A DNA stretch of 64,000 nt. Origin: JAXLXE01 sp046328115 (lineage in GTDB: Bacteria > Chloroflexota > UBA6077 > JACCZL01). Of this stretch, positions 52,021 through 60,995 are shown piece after piece; position 1 is the first letter of the stretch, and each line of letters starts with the position of its first letter. The notes below the pieces were generated by a model that made no database searches, was not told where the DNA came from, and saw only the letters and a list, made by a program, of their open reading frames with translations. Location of the stretch: contig JAXLXE010000002.1 in assembly GCA_046328115.1 (NCBI GenBank), forward strand, positions 1 through 64,000, read 5' to 3'. The translations under genes and the position numbers were made by a program.

Positions 52021-53235
52021 CTACGGGTCCAAGCGAACGACCCGGCACGTCACGGCCAGGGAGGCGCCGGCAAACGCCACCAGTGACGCGAGTGCGCCGA
52101 GCGCGCCGAAACCCACGGACGCGATCAGCAGCCCGCCGACCGCGGAGGCAGCAAGCCATCCAAAGCTGGCAAACGTTGAGGTCATCCCCATCACCGCGCC
52201 CCGAGCCTCAGCGGAGACGTCGCTCAATGTGGCCAGCAGCGCCGGTCTGGCTATTGCGTTCACAAACGTGTAGCAAACGCCAATACCGGCTGAGATCCAG
52301 ATGCCAGGCTCAAGTCCCAACAATGGCCACGCCAACAGCCCGGTCGCGACCAGGGCCCCGGCAGCGGTGAGGAGGCGGTCCGGCAAGTGGTCCGCCAGGA
52401 AGCCACCAACCATATTCCCCGCCAGATTTCCGATCGCCACCAGCGCCAGGATCAGCGCCAGCGTGGCGTAATCCAGGCCGTAGGTGGCGATGAGGAACGT
52501 CGCCAGGTAGACCACGACCCCCGCGTAGCAGAGACGCTCCATGGTATTTGCCAGCAAGAGCGCCACGACGCGCGGCCGCAGGACCTGTCTGAGCGGCACG
52601 GAAGATGAACGGCGAGACCGGCCGTCCAGGACTCCTCCTGGCACAACCATGATCACCAACACGAGCGCGGCGGCGATGGCCACTGCCTGCGATGCAATGG
52701 CGCCCCGCCAACCAAGCAGTGAGCCAAGAAATGTCACACCCGGGACGCCGGCCACCATAGAGAGCGACATCCCAGTGACGATCCAGCCCAGCGCCTGCCC
52801 TCGCCGCTCAGACGGGAAGCGGTCCGCCACGGTGGCAAATACTGAGCCCATGAACGTGCCGCCGCCCACGCCGCTCAAGACCCGCCAGAACACCGCCGCG
52901 GGGTAGGACTGTGCACTCGCAAGTCCCAGTGGGGACACGATCAGGAGGGCGAGACCACCAATGAGCAGCGGCTTCCGTCCGAAGCGATCGGACAACGCCC
53001 CCGAGAAGGCGGACGCCGTACCCCAGACAACACTGCTCACGGCAATGAGGATTCCCGCCGCTAGCATCCCCACGGCGAGCTCATCCGCGATCTGTAGCAG
53101 GAATGGCGCAAGCGACGTGGCGTTGACGTTGATTACGAACGTCGCCGCTGCCAGCACGGTCAACAGAACGCTCGGAGACCCCTCCGGGACTTGCGCGGCG
53201 TGCGACGGCGCCGGTTCGATTCGTGTTTGTGTCAC
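52021..53235 (-). CDS. Major facilitator superfamily transporter
   Basis: The 404-aa protein has about 12 transmembrane segments in two halves, with the motif-A type loop SGALSDRFGRKPLLIGGLALLIVSP after helix 2 and a GGFLADHLPDRLLTAAG counterpart in the second half. Motif RVLSGVGGGTFMGSVFATVADRFPSERRGQALGW marks the drug-efflux-like branch. Substrate unknown. GTG start. Divergent from dinB by 43 bp. Confidence 0.85.
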   Translation of the reverse strand: MTQTRIEPAPSHAAQVPEGSPSVLLTVLAAATFVINVNATSLAPFLLQIADELAVGMLAAGILIAVSSVVWGTASAFSGALSDRFGRKPLLIGGLALLIVSPLGLASAQSYPAAVFWRVLSGVGGGTFMGSVFATVADRFPSERRGQALGWIVTGMSLSMVAGVPGVTFLGSLLGWRGAIASQAVAIAAALVLVIMVVPGGVLDGRSRRSSSVPLRQVLRPRVVALLLANTMERLCYAGVVVYLATFLIATYGLDYATLALILALVAIGNLAGNMVGGFLADHLPDRLLTAAGALVATGLLAWPLLGLEPGIWISAGIGVCYTFVNAIARPALLATLSDVSAEARGAVMGMTSTFASFGWLAASAVGGLLIASVGFGALGALASLVAFAGASLAVTCRVVRLDP

Positions 53236-53266
53236 GCGGCGATGGTACCGGACCCCAACTCGACAG

Positions 53267-53272
53267 TAGAAC
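53267..53272 (+). promoter_or_regulatory. -10-like element of dinB
   Basis: TAGAAC lies 6 nt before the GTG start, with no ribosome site between, as in other leaderless genes here. Confidence 0.4.
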
Positions 53273-53278
53273 TATCGG

Positions 53279-54400
53279 GTGACTGTGGTGGCAGCACCCG
53301 GCCAGTCAGACGTGCCAGCACGTTGCGTGGCGCACTGCGACGCCGACCGCTTCTACTACGCGGTCGAGGCGCTCGATCGCCCTGAGATCGCCAGCGAGGA
53401 CCGTCCCGTGATCATCGGCCACGATCCGCGAAGCTCGCCACGCTCAATCGTGACCACGGCCAACGATGCCGCCCGGAAACACGGCGTGAACAGCGGGATG
53501 AGCGCGGCGCAGGCACTCAGGCTGGTGCCGGACGCGCTCTTCGTGGCGCCGCGGCATGAGCTCTACCGCGAGTATTCCGATCGGCTGATGGCGGTGCTGC
53601 GCGCGGCAAGCCCCGTGGTCCAGCAGCTGTCCATCGATGAAGCGTGGCTGGACTGGACGGCCGTGGGATTCTCAGAGAGCGCCACGCGTGCCCTCCGCGA
53701 GCGTGTGCTGGCACAGACGGGTCTCTCCGTCTCAGTCGGCGTGGCGTCTTCCAAGCTCGTGTCCAAGATGGCAACTGAGCTGGCCAAGCCAGGCGGCGTG
53801 AAGGTGGTGGGCCCGGGCCAGGAGGCCGAGTTCCTGGCACCACTACCGGCCCGCGCGTTGATTGGCATTGGTCCACGATCAGCCGAGCGGCTGGAGCAAA
53901 TTGGCGTCCGCACCATCGGCGACATTGCCGCCCGCCCCCTGCCTGAGCTGGTCGCGCTCCTTGGGCCCTCACACGGACACTATCTGCAGCAGAGCGCTCT
54001 TGGGATTGACGACTCGGCGCTGGAGCCAGAGCGTCAGCCGAAATCGTACTCTGCTGAGCACACGTTCCAGCGAGACACTGGGGACGCCCGGGCGCTCTGG
54101 CAGGAGCTCCGGGCTCAGGCAGACGAGGTGGCTCACCGCCTGACATCGGACGGGTATCGGGCGTGCGAGGTTGCCATCAAACTGCGATACGAGGACTTCC
54201 AGACGGTGACCCGCCAGACACGACTGGAGTCACCATCGGAGCACGCTCAAGACCTGGCCTCGGCCGCGGCTGGGCTGATGCGGCGCCACTGGGAGCGTCA
54301 CCGCCCCGTTCGGCTGATCGGTCTCCGGGCGTCACGGCTCGTAAGCTCGGACGAACCATTTCAGCTCAGCCTGTGGAAGGAGCCAGAACGTGGGGACTGA
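53279..54400 (+). CDS. dinB: DNA polymerase IV (Y family)
   Basis: The 373-aa translesion polymerase shows the Y-family catalytic motifs HCDADRFYYAVEALDRPE (first metal Asp) and QLSIDEAWLDWT (second Asp-Glu), a thumb helix-hairpin-helix GIGPRSAERLEQIGVRTIGDIAARPL, and a little-finger domain AEHTFQRDTGDARALWQELRAQADE. It lacks a clear C-terminal beta-clamp peptide beyond QLSLWKE. The GTG start lies 6 nt after TAGAAC. The next gene overlaps its 3' end by 11 nt. Confidence 0.92.
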   Translation: MTVVAAPGQSDVPARCVAHCDADRFYYAVEALDRPEIASEDRPVIIGHDPRSSPRSIVTTANDAARKHGVNSGMSAAQALRLVPDALFVAPRHELYREYSDRLMAVLRAASPVVQQLSIDEAWLDWTAVGFSESATRALRERVLAQTGLSVSVGVASSKLVSKMATELAKPGGVKVVGPGQEAEFLAPLPARALIGIGPRSAERLEQIGVRTIGDIAARPLPELVALLGPSHGHYLQQSALGIDDSALEPERQPKSYSAEHTFQRDTGDARALWQELRAQADEVAHRLTSDGYRACEVAIKLRYEDFQTVTRQTRLESPSEHAQDLASAAAGLMRRHWERHRPVRLIGLRASRLVSSDEPFQLSLWKEPERGD

Positions 54401-55853
54401 CCGATCATTGAGCCTGCGCCTCACCCGGAGACGCCTGATCGGGCTACTGGGTGCGGTTGGCGCCGCGCCGGCGGTTGGCTTTCACCGGGTCACGCCGGTC
54501 TACGCAGCACCGCCGCGAGCCGCCGACGTGGTCGTAGTGGGCGCGGGGTTGGCCGGCCTGGCGGCAGCGGTACTGTTGAGGCGGCGTGGGTTCGATGTTC
54601 AGGTGCTGGAGGCCAGGGACCGAGCGGGGGGCCGCGTCCACACCGTCCGCGATGGCTTCGCGGACGGGCAGTTCGCCGAGGCCGGGGGCGAGACGTTCAG
54701 CTCAAACCACCGAGTCCTGCTTCGTTGGTTGAAGGGATTTGGATTTGGCGCCCTGGGACGTACCGGCGGCGCGACGCAGTACCTCCTGGACAATCAACTG
54801 CGCCGCGCCACGGACGTGGCGGCGTTCTCCGCCGCGCTGCAGCAGGACCTGGACACGCTGGTGGACGCAACGGCCCATCTGGCGAAGAGCACCGGCGACC
54901 CCACGCGTCCATGGGAAGACGTGGACGCACCGCCGCTGGACGCGCAATCCGCCGCCGAGTGGCTGACATCGCTGCGCCCTTCCGCGCTGGGAAGCAAGCT
55001 CATCGAGGCCCGCCTGTTGGCCCAATACGGCGTCCCACCCGCTGAGCTATCGCTGCTCCAACTCGCACGTGACGCCGCCCAACTGGCTGCCGACGACGGG
55101 GAGGGTGAAATCCTCCGCATCAGAGACGGTCTGGACCGATTCGTCGGCGCGCTCGCAACGGACCTGGGACCGCGCGTCCACCAGAAGTGCGTGGTCACGG
55201 AGATCTCCCAGCAATCGGAGCGAGTAGACGTCACGCTGCTCCGCGACGGACTGCCCACCCGAATCACGGCGCGGAGGGTCATCCTGGCAGTTCCGCTGAC
55301 GGCGCTCCGCGCCGTGGGCATGTTTCCGCCGCTAGACCCCGTCCGCTCAGAAGCGCTGTGGGGGCTTCGCTACGCGCCCTCCGTCAAGGTGATGCTGCAG
55401 TATCGCCGGCGGTTCTGGATTGACCAGCAGCTCAGCGGGGATTCCGTGACAGACCTGGCAACAGGCGGCACCTGGGAGGCCACGAGCGGCCAGCCGGGTA
55501 CGCGCGGAATCCTGAGCCTGAGCGTGGGCGGAGACGGAGCACGAGACCTGGTAGACCTCGAACCCCGAGATCGCGTGTTCCGCTGCGCCCAAACGGTGGA
55601 CCGGCTCTTCCCAGGGTCCATTGGTCTGTTTGAGTCCGGGCAATCGGTCACCTGGACCAACGACCCGTGGGCCGGCGGAAGTCGCTCTTATTTCTCTCCC
55701 ACGGAGGTCACCCGATTCGGTCCGGAGCTCTCGCGCCCGGCCGGCCTGGTGCACTTTGCCGGTGAGCACACGGACCCGTGGCAGGGCACGATGAACGGTG
55801 CGTTAGCCAGCGGCGAGCGGACTGCCGCGGAGGTTATCGCCGCGCTAGCCTAG
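54390..55853 (+). CDS. Tat-exported FAD-dependent amine oxidase-like protein
   Basis: The 487-aa flavoprotein starts GTG 54390 with a twin-arginine signal (LTRRRLIGLLGAVGAAPAVGF). The Rossmann FAD motif is VVVVGAGLAGLAAAVLLRRRGFDVQVLEARDRAGGRVHT, and the C-terminal FAD block is RPAGLVHFAGEHTDPWQGTMNGALASGERTAAEVI. This is the monoamine oxidase/phytoene desaturase superfamily. Substrate unknown. It overlaps dinB by 11 nt, and its stop shares CTAG with the convergent lipoprotein gene. Confidence 0.86.
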   Translation: MGTDRSLSLRLTRRRLIGLLGAVGAAPAVGFHRVTPVYAAPPRAADVVVVGAGLAGLAAAVLLRRRGFDVQVLEARDRAGGRVHTVRDGFADGQFAEAGGETFSSNHRVLLRWLKGFGFGALGRTGGATQYLLDNQLRRATDVAAFSAALQQDLDTLVDATAHLAKSTGDPTRPWEDVDAPPLDAQSAAEWLTSLRPSALGSKLIEARLLAQYGVPPAELSLLQLARDAAQLAADDGEGEILRIRDGLDRFVGALATDLGPRVHQKCVVTEISQQSERVDVTLLRDGLPTRITARRVILAVPLTALRAVGMFPPLDPVRSEALWGLRYAPSVKVMLQYRRRFWIDQQLSGDSVTDLATGGTWEATSGQPGTRGILSLSVGGDGARDLVDLEPRDRVFRCAQTVDRLFPGSIGLFESGQSVTWTNDPWAGGSRSYFSPTEVTRFGPELSRPAGLVHFAGEHTDPWQGTMNGALASGERTAAEVIAALA

Positions 55854-56491
55854 TGACCGCCGCCGCCACCCTTGGACTCAGGACCTGTCACCTCGAATTC
55901 GATGACCTCGAAGACGGGCGGCTTCACAGAGACGTGGTTGGCGCCCGTCAGGATCACGGCCAGCGTGTGCTTGCCGGCGGGGACAGACGCAAAGCAAACC
56001 TCACTCCCCGGCGTGTGGATGATCTTGGGATGCCCCACGGGGACGGTCTTGAACTCCTCGGTGAAGGGCTTGTGTTCCTGGTCCAGGAGCACGTGGAGGT
56101 GGAGGTCTTCAACGCGGCGAGCCGCCGCGGCGCCTACCGTCGTGACGTTTGACAAGGCGAGCTTCACGTACAGCGGCCCGCCGTCAACCAATGCCTTGGC
56201 TACCGGGGCCGTGAACTTGACCGATGCTCCCGCCGGAGCCGCCACGACGTCAGTGCCCGTGGTCACCGGATTCGGGCTGGCGGCCGGGGCGGGCGATGCC
56301 TGCGCGGCGGGTGACGCGGCGAGCGCGGCCGCGGGCAAGGGGCAACCACGGAGCGAGGCAACGGCCAGCGGCGTGGAGACGGGAAACGTGGGCGTTGTGC
56401 AGGCCGCGCTTATCAGCGCGGATACCGCGCTCAGCAGCGCGAGAGCACGGGAACGGGCCGGATGCCGGGGCGCGGGGCGTGCTGTAACCAT
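55850..56491 (-). CDS. Putative lipoprotein with DUF4399-like domain
   Basis: The 213-aa protein has a lipoprotein signal (LLSAVSALISAAC lipobox), a Pro/Ala-rich linker, and a domain with HLHVLLDQEHKPFTEEFKTVPVGHPKIIHTPGSEVCFASVPAGKHTLAVILTGANHVSV, resembling small periplasmic/lipoprotein domains of the DUF4399/DUF6130 kind. A poly-Gly tail ends in His. Function unknown; probably membrane-anchored outside the cell. Confidence 0.7.
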   Translation of the reverse strand: MVTARPAPRHPARSRALALLSAVSALISAACTTPTFPVSTPLAVASLRGCPLPAAALAASPAAQASPAPAASPNPVTTGTDVVAAPAGASVKFTAPVAKALVDGGPLYVKLALSNVTTVGAAAARRVEDLHLHVLLDQEHKPFTEEFKTVPVGHPKIIHTPGSEVCFASVPAGKHTLAVILTGANHVSVKPPVFEVIEFEVTGPESKGGGGGH

Positions 56492-56593
56492 CGGTGAGGG
56501 GCTCCGTGGGGGGCTTGAAGCTCTGACAGCGAATAGCGTAGGACTTGCGGGACGGAATGATACTCGGCAGACGCGACTCGTGCGCGCCGCGCA

Positions 56594-57619
56594 TCACCCG
56601 TGGCGCGCCTGGCGACGTCCGCGCCCCATACCAGCCGCCAGATCCACCGCCACCACCATGTTGTCGGCGCGCGCCTTACCCGTCCCGGCGATGTCAAACG
56701 CCGTACCATGATCCACCGACGTGCGGATGATGGGCAGCCCCAGGGTTATGTTGACCGTGTCGTGGAAACCGGTCAGTTTGGAGGGGATGTGTCCCTGGTC
56801 ATGGTACATAGCGACCACGGCATCAAACTCGCCGCCCACTGCACGGAGAAACACGCTGTCTGGCGGAACCGGGCCATGTGCGTCCACTCCCTCCGCCCGC
56901 AACTGCTCGGCCGCCGGCCGGATCTCCCGCTCGTCCTCTTGACCAAAGAGCCCGTGCTCTCCGGCGTGGGGATTGATGCCCGCCAGCGCCACCCGAGGAG
57001 GTCTGGTGACCAGCGGCGCCACGGCCTGTGCCGTGAGCCGCGCCACTCGGATGACGCGATCGGTCGTCACGGCCGCCACGGCCTCCAGCATCGAGCAGTG
57101 GGTGGACACGTGTGACACCCGAAGACGGGGTGAGGCCAGGAGCATGGTGATGTCGTCGTCGCTGACGCCGCAGAGCCGCGCGAGCGCCTCCGTGTGTCCT
57201 GGGTACGGGAAGCCGGCCTGGTTGAGGGCCTCCTTGTTCAACGGCGCCGTGGCGATGGCGTCAATCTGGTCACTGAGCGCCAATTTGACTGCCAGGTCTA
57301 CATACTCGAATGCGGCCTTACCGTTGGCCGGATCCACAACCCCTCGTGTCAACGATGAGAACGGCCGGTTCGCAAGATCCAGCACCCAGATCGCATCATC
57401 GCCGAGGTCCGCGTTGGTGAGCGAGCTTACGGCACGCACGGGCACAGGACTCTGAACGATCCGCGCAGCGTCCGCCATCACGCTGGCGTCGCCAAGCACC
57501 ACCATGCGTCCCGCGGATCGCACCTGCGGATCTGCGAGTGCCTTCGCAATCACCTCCGGCCCCACGCCCGCGGCGTCTCCCATGGTGATGCCCACCAGCG
57601 GCAGATCCTTGCGACTCAT
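56594..57619 (-). CDS. pdxA: 4-hydroxythreonine-4-phosphate dehydrogenase (PdxA family)
   Basis: The 341-aa product begins MSRKDLPLVGITMGDAAGVGPEVIAKAL with GGAGG 4 nt upstream; an earlier in-frame start 64 codons up is rejected because it reaches into murJ. Metal and substrate motifs are visible: TAPLNKEALNQAGFPYPGHTEALA, HVSTHCSMLEAV, GINPHAGEHGLFGQEDE and VAMYHDQGHIPSKL...VDHGTAFDIAGTGKA. It is either vitamin B6 PdxA or the paralog PdxA2 (4-phosphoerythronate/threonate catabolism); no other B6 genes are near. Confidence 0.87.
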   Translation of the reverse strand: MSRKDLPLVGITMGDAAGVGPEVIAKALADPQVRSAGRMVVLGDASVMADAARIVQSPVPVRAVSSLTNADLGDDAIWVLDLANRPFSSLTRGVVDPANGKAAFEYVDLAVKLALSDQIDAIATAPLNKEALNQAGFPYPGHTEALARLCGVSDDDITMLLASPRLRVSHVSTHCSMLEAVAAVTTDRVIRVARLTAQAVAPLVTRPPRVALAGINPHAGEHGLFGQEDEREIRPAAEQLRAEGVDAHGPVPPDSVFLRAVGGEFDAVVAMYHDQGHIPSKLTGFHDTVNITLGLPIIRTSVDHGTAFDIAGTGKARADNMVVAVDLAAGMGRGRRQARHG

Positions 57620-57707
57620 CCGACCTCCAGCGTGTGCCGGCAAGGCGGCCGGCCCGCCAATAGTATCGCGGGCACGACGCCGCTGACGCGGGGACGCCTG
57701 GCCATCC

Positions 57708-59261
57708 TCAAACCGTCGTCGCCGCACCTGCTCGGCGGAGGACGCCCAGCGCCAGGACTCGCACGTCACGGATTCCCAGCCCCTCAAGTGCCCCCACATA
57801 GCACAAGGCACCAGCTAAGAATGCCGCGCCGAGCAGCACTACCTCCACCTGGGGCAACACATCGGCGTTCGACACCAGTGCCGCGACCGCGGCGGAAACG
57901 GCGGCGGCGAGCGACACTCTTGGTACAAACCATCGTAGCTCCTCCGACCGGACCCCCCAGCCGGAACGCTGGAGGAGGATCCAGAGGATGACGCCGTGCG
58001 CGCTGTTCTGCACGGTGTTCGCGAGTGCGAGCCCCGGCACCCCGAGCGGCTGTACCACGGACAGCGCCACCACGACGTACAGCCCCACGCACACGACTCC
58101 GACGAGCACGGGAGTGCGCGTGTCGCGACGTGCATAGTACGCGGCGATGAGCAACTGGTCTATGGCGACGAACGGGAGTTGCGGGGCGTACGCCAGAAAG
58201 GCGAGAGCGGTGCGCGACGTGTCTCCGGACACGAACTGTCCGCGCTCGTACAGAACGCGCAGCAACGGCTCGCGGAGCGCCGCCGATATCAGCGCCGCGG
58301 GCAGCATGAGTAGCAGGGCGATCCGTACCCCCTGCGTCAGCGTGTCACGAAACCCGTCGTGGTCGCCGTCGACGCTGGTCGACTGCTCTCTACCGTGGGC
58401 CTGCTGGCTGAGCTCAGGCAATACGGCCATGGACAACGCCGTGGCAACGAGCCCAATGGGGAACTGGATCACACGCGTCGCGTAATTCATCACGGAGAGC
58501 GAACCCTCCGGGAGTCTCGACGCCAGGTTCCGATCGATCACCACGCCGATGATGGACACGACGATTCCGGCAGCAACCGGCAGGTAGAGCCAGACCAGCG
58601 CCGGCAGCTCAGGATGCCACCAGTGGGCCGTGAACGGCCAAGGGCCAATACCTGCGCGGGGCACCTGGATGGCTAGCTGTCCAGCCGCGCCCGCAAGCAC
58701 TCCGGCGACCAGCGCGAAGATGCCTAGTCGCTCGTGGAGGGCGAGCGCGCCGACGATGATGCCAAGGTTGTAGACGGCAGCGGAAAAGGCGGCGAGGCCA
58801 AACCTCCTTCGGGCGAACAACACCGCGGAGACCACCCCTGCCAGCCCCTGGAGTACCACCGCCAGGAGCATCAGCCTGACCATGGTGATAGCCATCTGCC
58901 TCTGCTCCTCGCCAAATCCGGGCGCGAGCGCATCCACCAGCAGCGGGCTGGCCAGCGCCAGCACCGCTCCGACAACCACCAGGGCAAGCAGCGCGAGCGT
59001 CAGCAGCGAGCGCACCAACCCCCGTAACGCCGCTTCGCGATCGAGCGTCCGTACGAAGGTGGGCACCAGCGCGGCGCTGACCGCTCCGCCGATGAGCAAG
59101 TCGTACACGACCTGCGGAACTGACGATGCAACGACAAACGCGTCCGTGCCGGTGGATGCGCCAAACAGCGCCGCGATGACCTGCTCCCGCACCAGCCCCA
59201 AGGCTCTACTGGCGAGATTTCCCACGGCCAGCAGCACAGCCGCGAAGGCGACGTTAGCCAC
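57708..59261 (-). CDS. murJ: Lipid II flippase MurJ (MviN)
   Basis: The 517-aa MOP-superfamily flippase has about 13-14 transmembrane segments and the family motifs LGLVREQVIAALFGASTGTDAF, the VVYDLLIGGAVSAALVPTF stretch and VIDRNLASRLPEGSLSVMNYATRVIQFPIGLVATALSMAVLPELSQQA. It flips peptidoglycan precursors to the cell exterior. GTG start overlapping the glycosyltransferase gene's stop by 8 nt. Confidence 0.92.
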   Translation of the reverse strand: MANVAFAAVLLAVGNLASRALGLVREQVIAALFGASTGTDAFVVASSVPQVVYDLLIGGAVSAALVPTFVRTLDREAALRGLVRSLLTLALLALVVVGAVLALASPLLVDALAPGFGEEQRQMAITMVRLMLLAVVLQGLAGVVSAVLFARRRFGLAAFSAAVYNLGIIVGALALHERLGIFALVAGVLAGAAGQLAIQVPRAGIGPWPFTAHWWHPELPALVWLYLPVAAGIVVSIIGVVIDRNLASRLPEGSLSVMNYATRVIQFPIGLVATALSMAVLPELSQQAHGREQSTSVDGDHDGFRDTLTQGVRIALLLMLPAALISAALREPLLRVLYERGQFVSGDTSRTALAFLAYAPQLPFVAIDQLLIAAYYARRDTRTPVLVGVVCVGLYVVVALSVVQPLGVPGLALANTVQNSAHGVILWILLQRSGWGVRSEELRWFVPRVSLAAAVSAAVAALVSNADVLPQVEVVLLGAAFLAGALCYVGALEGLGIRDVRVLALGVLRRAGAATTV

Positions 59262-60870
59262 GGGCGCGACTGATCCGATAGAGCCGGAAGTCCGACATGC
59301 GGCCGGTCTCCGCGGGCGGGCGCAGATCTAGAGCGACCACGGTGAGTCGATCCGCCACCTGTGCCGCGTCACGAGCGTTGAGGACGGCCAGCGCGCTCGG
59401 GGCCGTTCGCAGCTCATCCTGCAGTCGGCCTGCGGTCACTCGGATAGCCCGATACGGAAGCCGGGCAACTGTCAGCAGATATTCGACGCCCCGGAGCTCT
59501 GTGACACCAGTATCCGGTAGCTCAGCACCGATGGAATCATCGATCAGCACGATCTCACCGGCCTGAATGGTGCGCGCGGCCAGATCCGCCAGGCCCAGGA
59601 TCCGCTCGTTGGTGTCGGTCCGCTCAATGGTCCGCTGGTAGTACCGAACCAGCGAACCAGTCTCCATGCCGCCTGCGAGCAGCACGACGGCCATCCACGC
59701 ACGGGAAACTGGCGTCACGCCTAAGCGAGGTCGAAGCCAGTGCCAGAACCAGAAGCCGCCACACACCGCCACCGCCAGCAGGGCCGGGACCACCGGCATC
59801 AGGTAGCGCGCGGTCAACAGCGTTCGGAACTTGGGATTGGCCGCCGGCATGACCGCCAGGAAGATGAGCACCGCCGCCGCGATGAGCCACTCTCGTCGTC
59901 GCACCGAGAGGGCCACACCCGCGATAGCCAGAAGTGCCACGGCAATGCCCCACGGGTCCGCCAGGTACCAGAGCGTGCTCGCCCGCTGATCGGCAGCGCC
60001 AGACAAGGCCCTCACCAGGAGTACCAGCATGGCGGACAGGGTCGGCGCGTAACCAGACGTTGCCGACTGATCGGCCCCGTACTCGGCACGGATCCGCGAA
60101 GCGGTCGCGAGTGAATCACCACCGGTCCCGAGGTTATGCGCGATGACGTTTGCGTAGCCAACCAGGAACAGTCCCGCACCGAGCGCGGCGGGCCACCACG
60201 CGCGCCCGCGCACGACCTGGGACAGCGCGTATACGCCTGCCCCCGGCAGGATGGCGATCACGAGCGGATGGGTCTGTAGAGCCAGGCCAAACGTAAGTCC
60301 GGCCAGCGGCAGATGGCCGCGCAATATCAACCACAGGCCCACGGTGGTAAGAAGCGGTGTCAGGCAGTTCGACCAGGCAACGTGGCTGCTGACGACGATG
60401 TGCACGGCGTTCATGGCCAGCAGGGCCGCTGCCACCGCTCCAACAACGCGCGCCGCAATGGCTGACGTCACCGGCAGAACCGCCACACACAGGTCGCGAC
60501 CGAGGAAGTACGTAACCGCCACCGTGAGGCAACCGGCCCACATGATTAGGAATCGCGGGGCGAGCGGATGCTCGCCGGAGACTACGAAAGCGAGCGCGAC
60601 GAGGTAGTTGTAGAGCGACCCGTAGTACGAATCGTAGTTCGTAAGCGGCAGGAGGCCTTCCCGGACGATCCGCAGGCTGTGCAACACCTCGAGCGTCTCG
60701 TCCGTGAACCGCGGCACCAGCGATAACATGGGCAGGCGTGCGAGGAGCGCCACGACCAGGACCACGAGGAGGAATGGACCGTCAAGCCGAGGCGAGATCC
60801 ATCCGCCCCCTACGGGAGACCGTTGGCCCGCCAACGAGACCGTGGAGGCGTCGGCGATGGTCCTGGACAT
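59254..60870 (-). CDS. PMT/ArnT-like glycosyltransferase family 39 membrane protein
   Basis: The 538-aa polytopic protein has about 10-12 transmembrane helices and the GT-C fold motif near the N-terminus: LVPRFTDETLEVLHSLRIVREG followed by TNYDSYYGSLYNYLVALAFV, where an acidic residue in the first loop is catalytic in this family. It probably transfers a sugar from a lipid carrier to a protein or lipid. Its ATG is 52 nt from the left end of the insertion sequence, so the promoter may have been displaced. It overlaps the murJ start downstream. Confidence 0.82.
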   Translation of the reverse strand: MSRTIADASTVSLAGQRSPVGGGWISPRLDGPFLLVVLVVALLARLPMLSLVPRFTDETLEVLHSLRIVREGLLPLTNYDSYYGSLYNYLVALAFVVSGEHPLAPRFLIMWAGCLTVAVTYFLGRDLCVAVLPVTSAIAARVVGAVAAALLAMNAVHIVVSSHVAWSNCLTPLLTTVGLWLILRGHLPLAGLTFGLALQTHPLVIAILPGAGVYALSQVVRGRAWWPAALGAGLFLVGYANVIAHNLGTGGDSLATASRIRAEYGADQSATSGYAPTLSAMLVLLVRALSGAADQRASTLWYLADPWGIAVALLAIAGVALSVRRREWLIAAAVLIFLAVMPAANPKFRTLLTARYLMPVVPALLAVAVCGGFWFWHWLRPRLGVTPVSRAWMAVVLLAGGMETGSLVRYYQRTIERTDTNERILGLADLAARTIQAGEIVLIDDSIGAELPDTGVTELRGVEYLLTVARLPYRAIRVTAGRLQDELRTAPSALAVLNARDAAQVADRLTVVALDLRPPAETGRMSDFRLYRISRARG

Positions 60871-60921
60871 CAGCGTCCACGGTGGTACTACCGAGGCGTC
60901 CGCCGTGTCAACGGCCCGAAT

Positions 60922-60980
60922 TGCCTCATAAGAAAACTTCTCGAAGGCAGAGACGATGCCTCAGAACAAAGCTTCTCGAA
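60922..60980 (+). repeat. Left end double motif of the insertion sequence
   Basis: TGCCTCATAAGAAAACTTCTCG (60922 onward, shown as 20 or fewer bases: TGCCTCATAAGAAAACTTC) and TGCCTCAGAACAAAGCTTC (60957 onward) are direct copies 35 bp apart, each followed by TCTCGAA. Confidence 0.75.
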
Positions 60981-60995
60981 CGGGAGGCTGGAACG

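Noticed and set aside
60738..60995. N-terminal extension of the transposase
   Set aside because: It lies partly outside the element and inside the glycosyltransferase start; GTG 60996 with GGGAGG is preferred.
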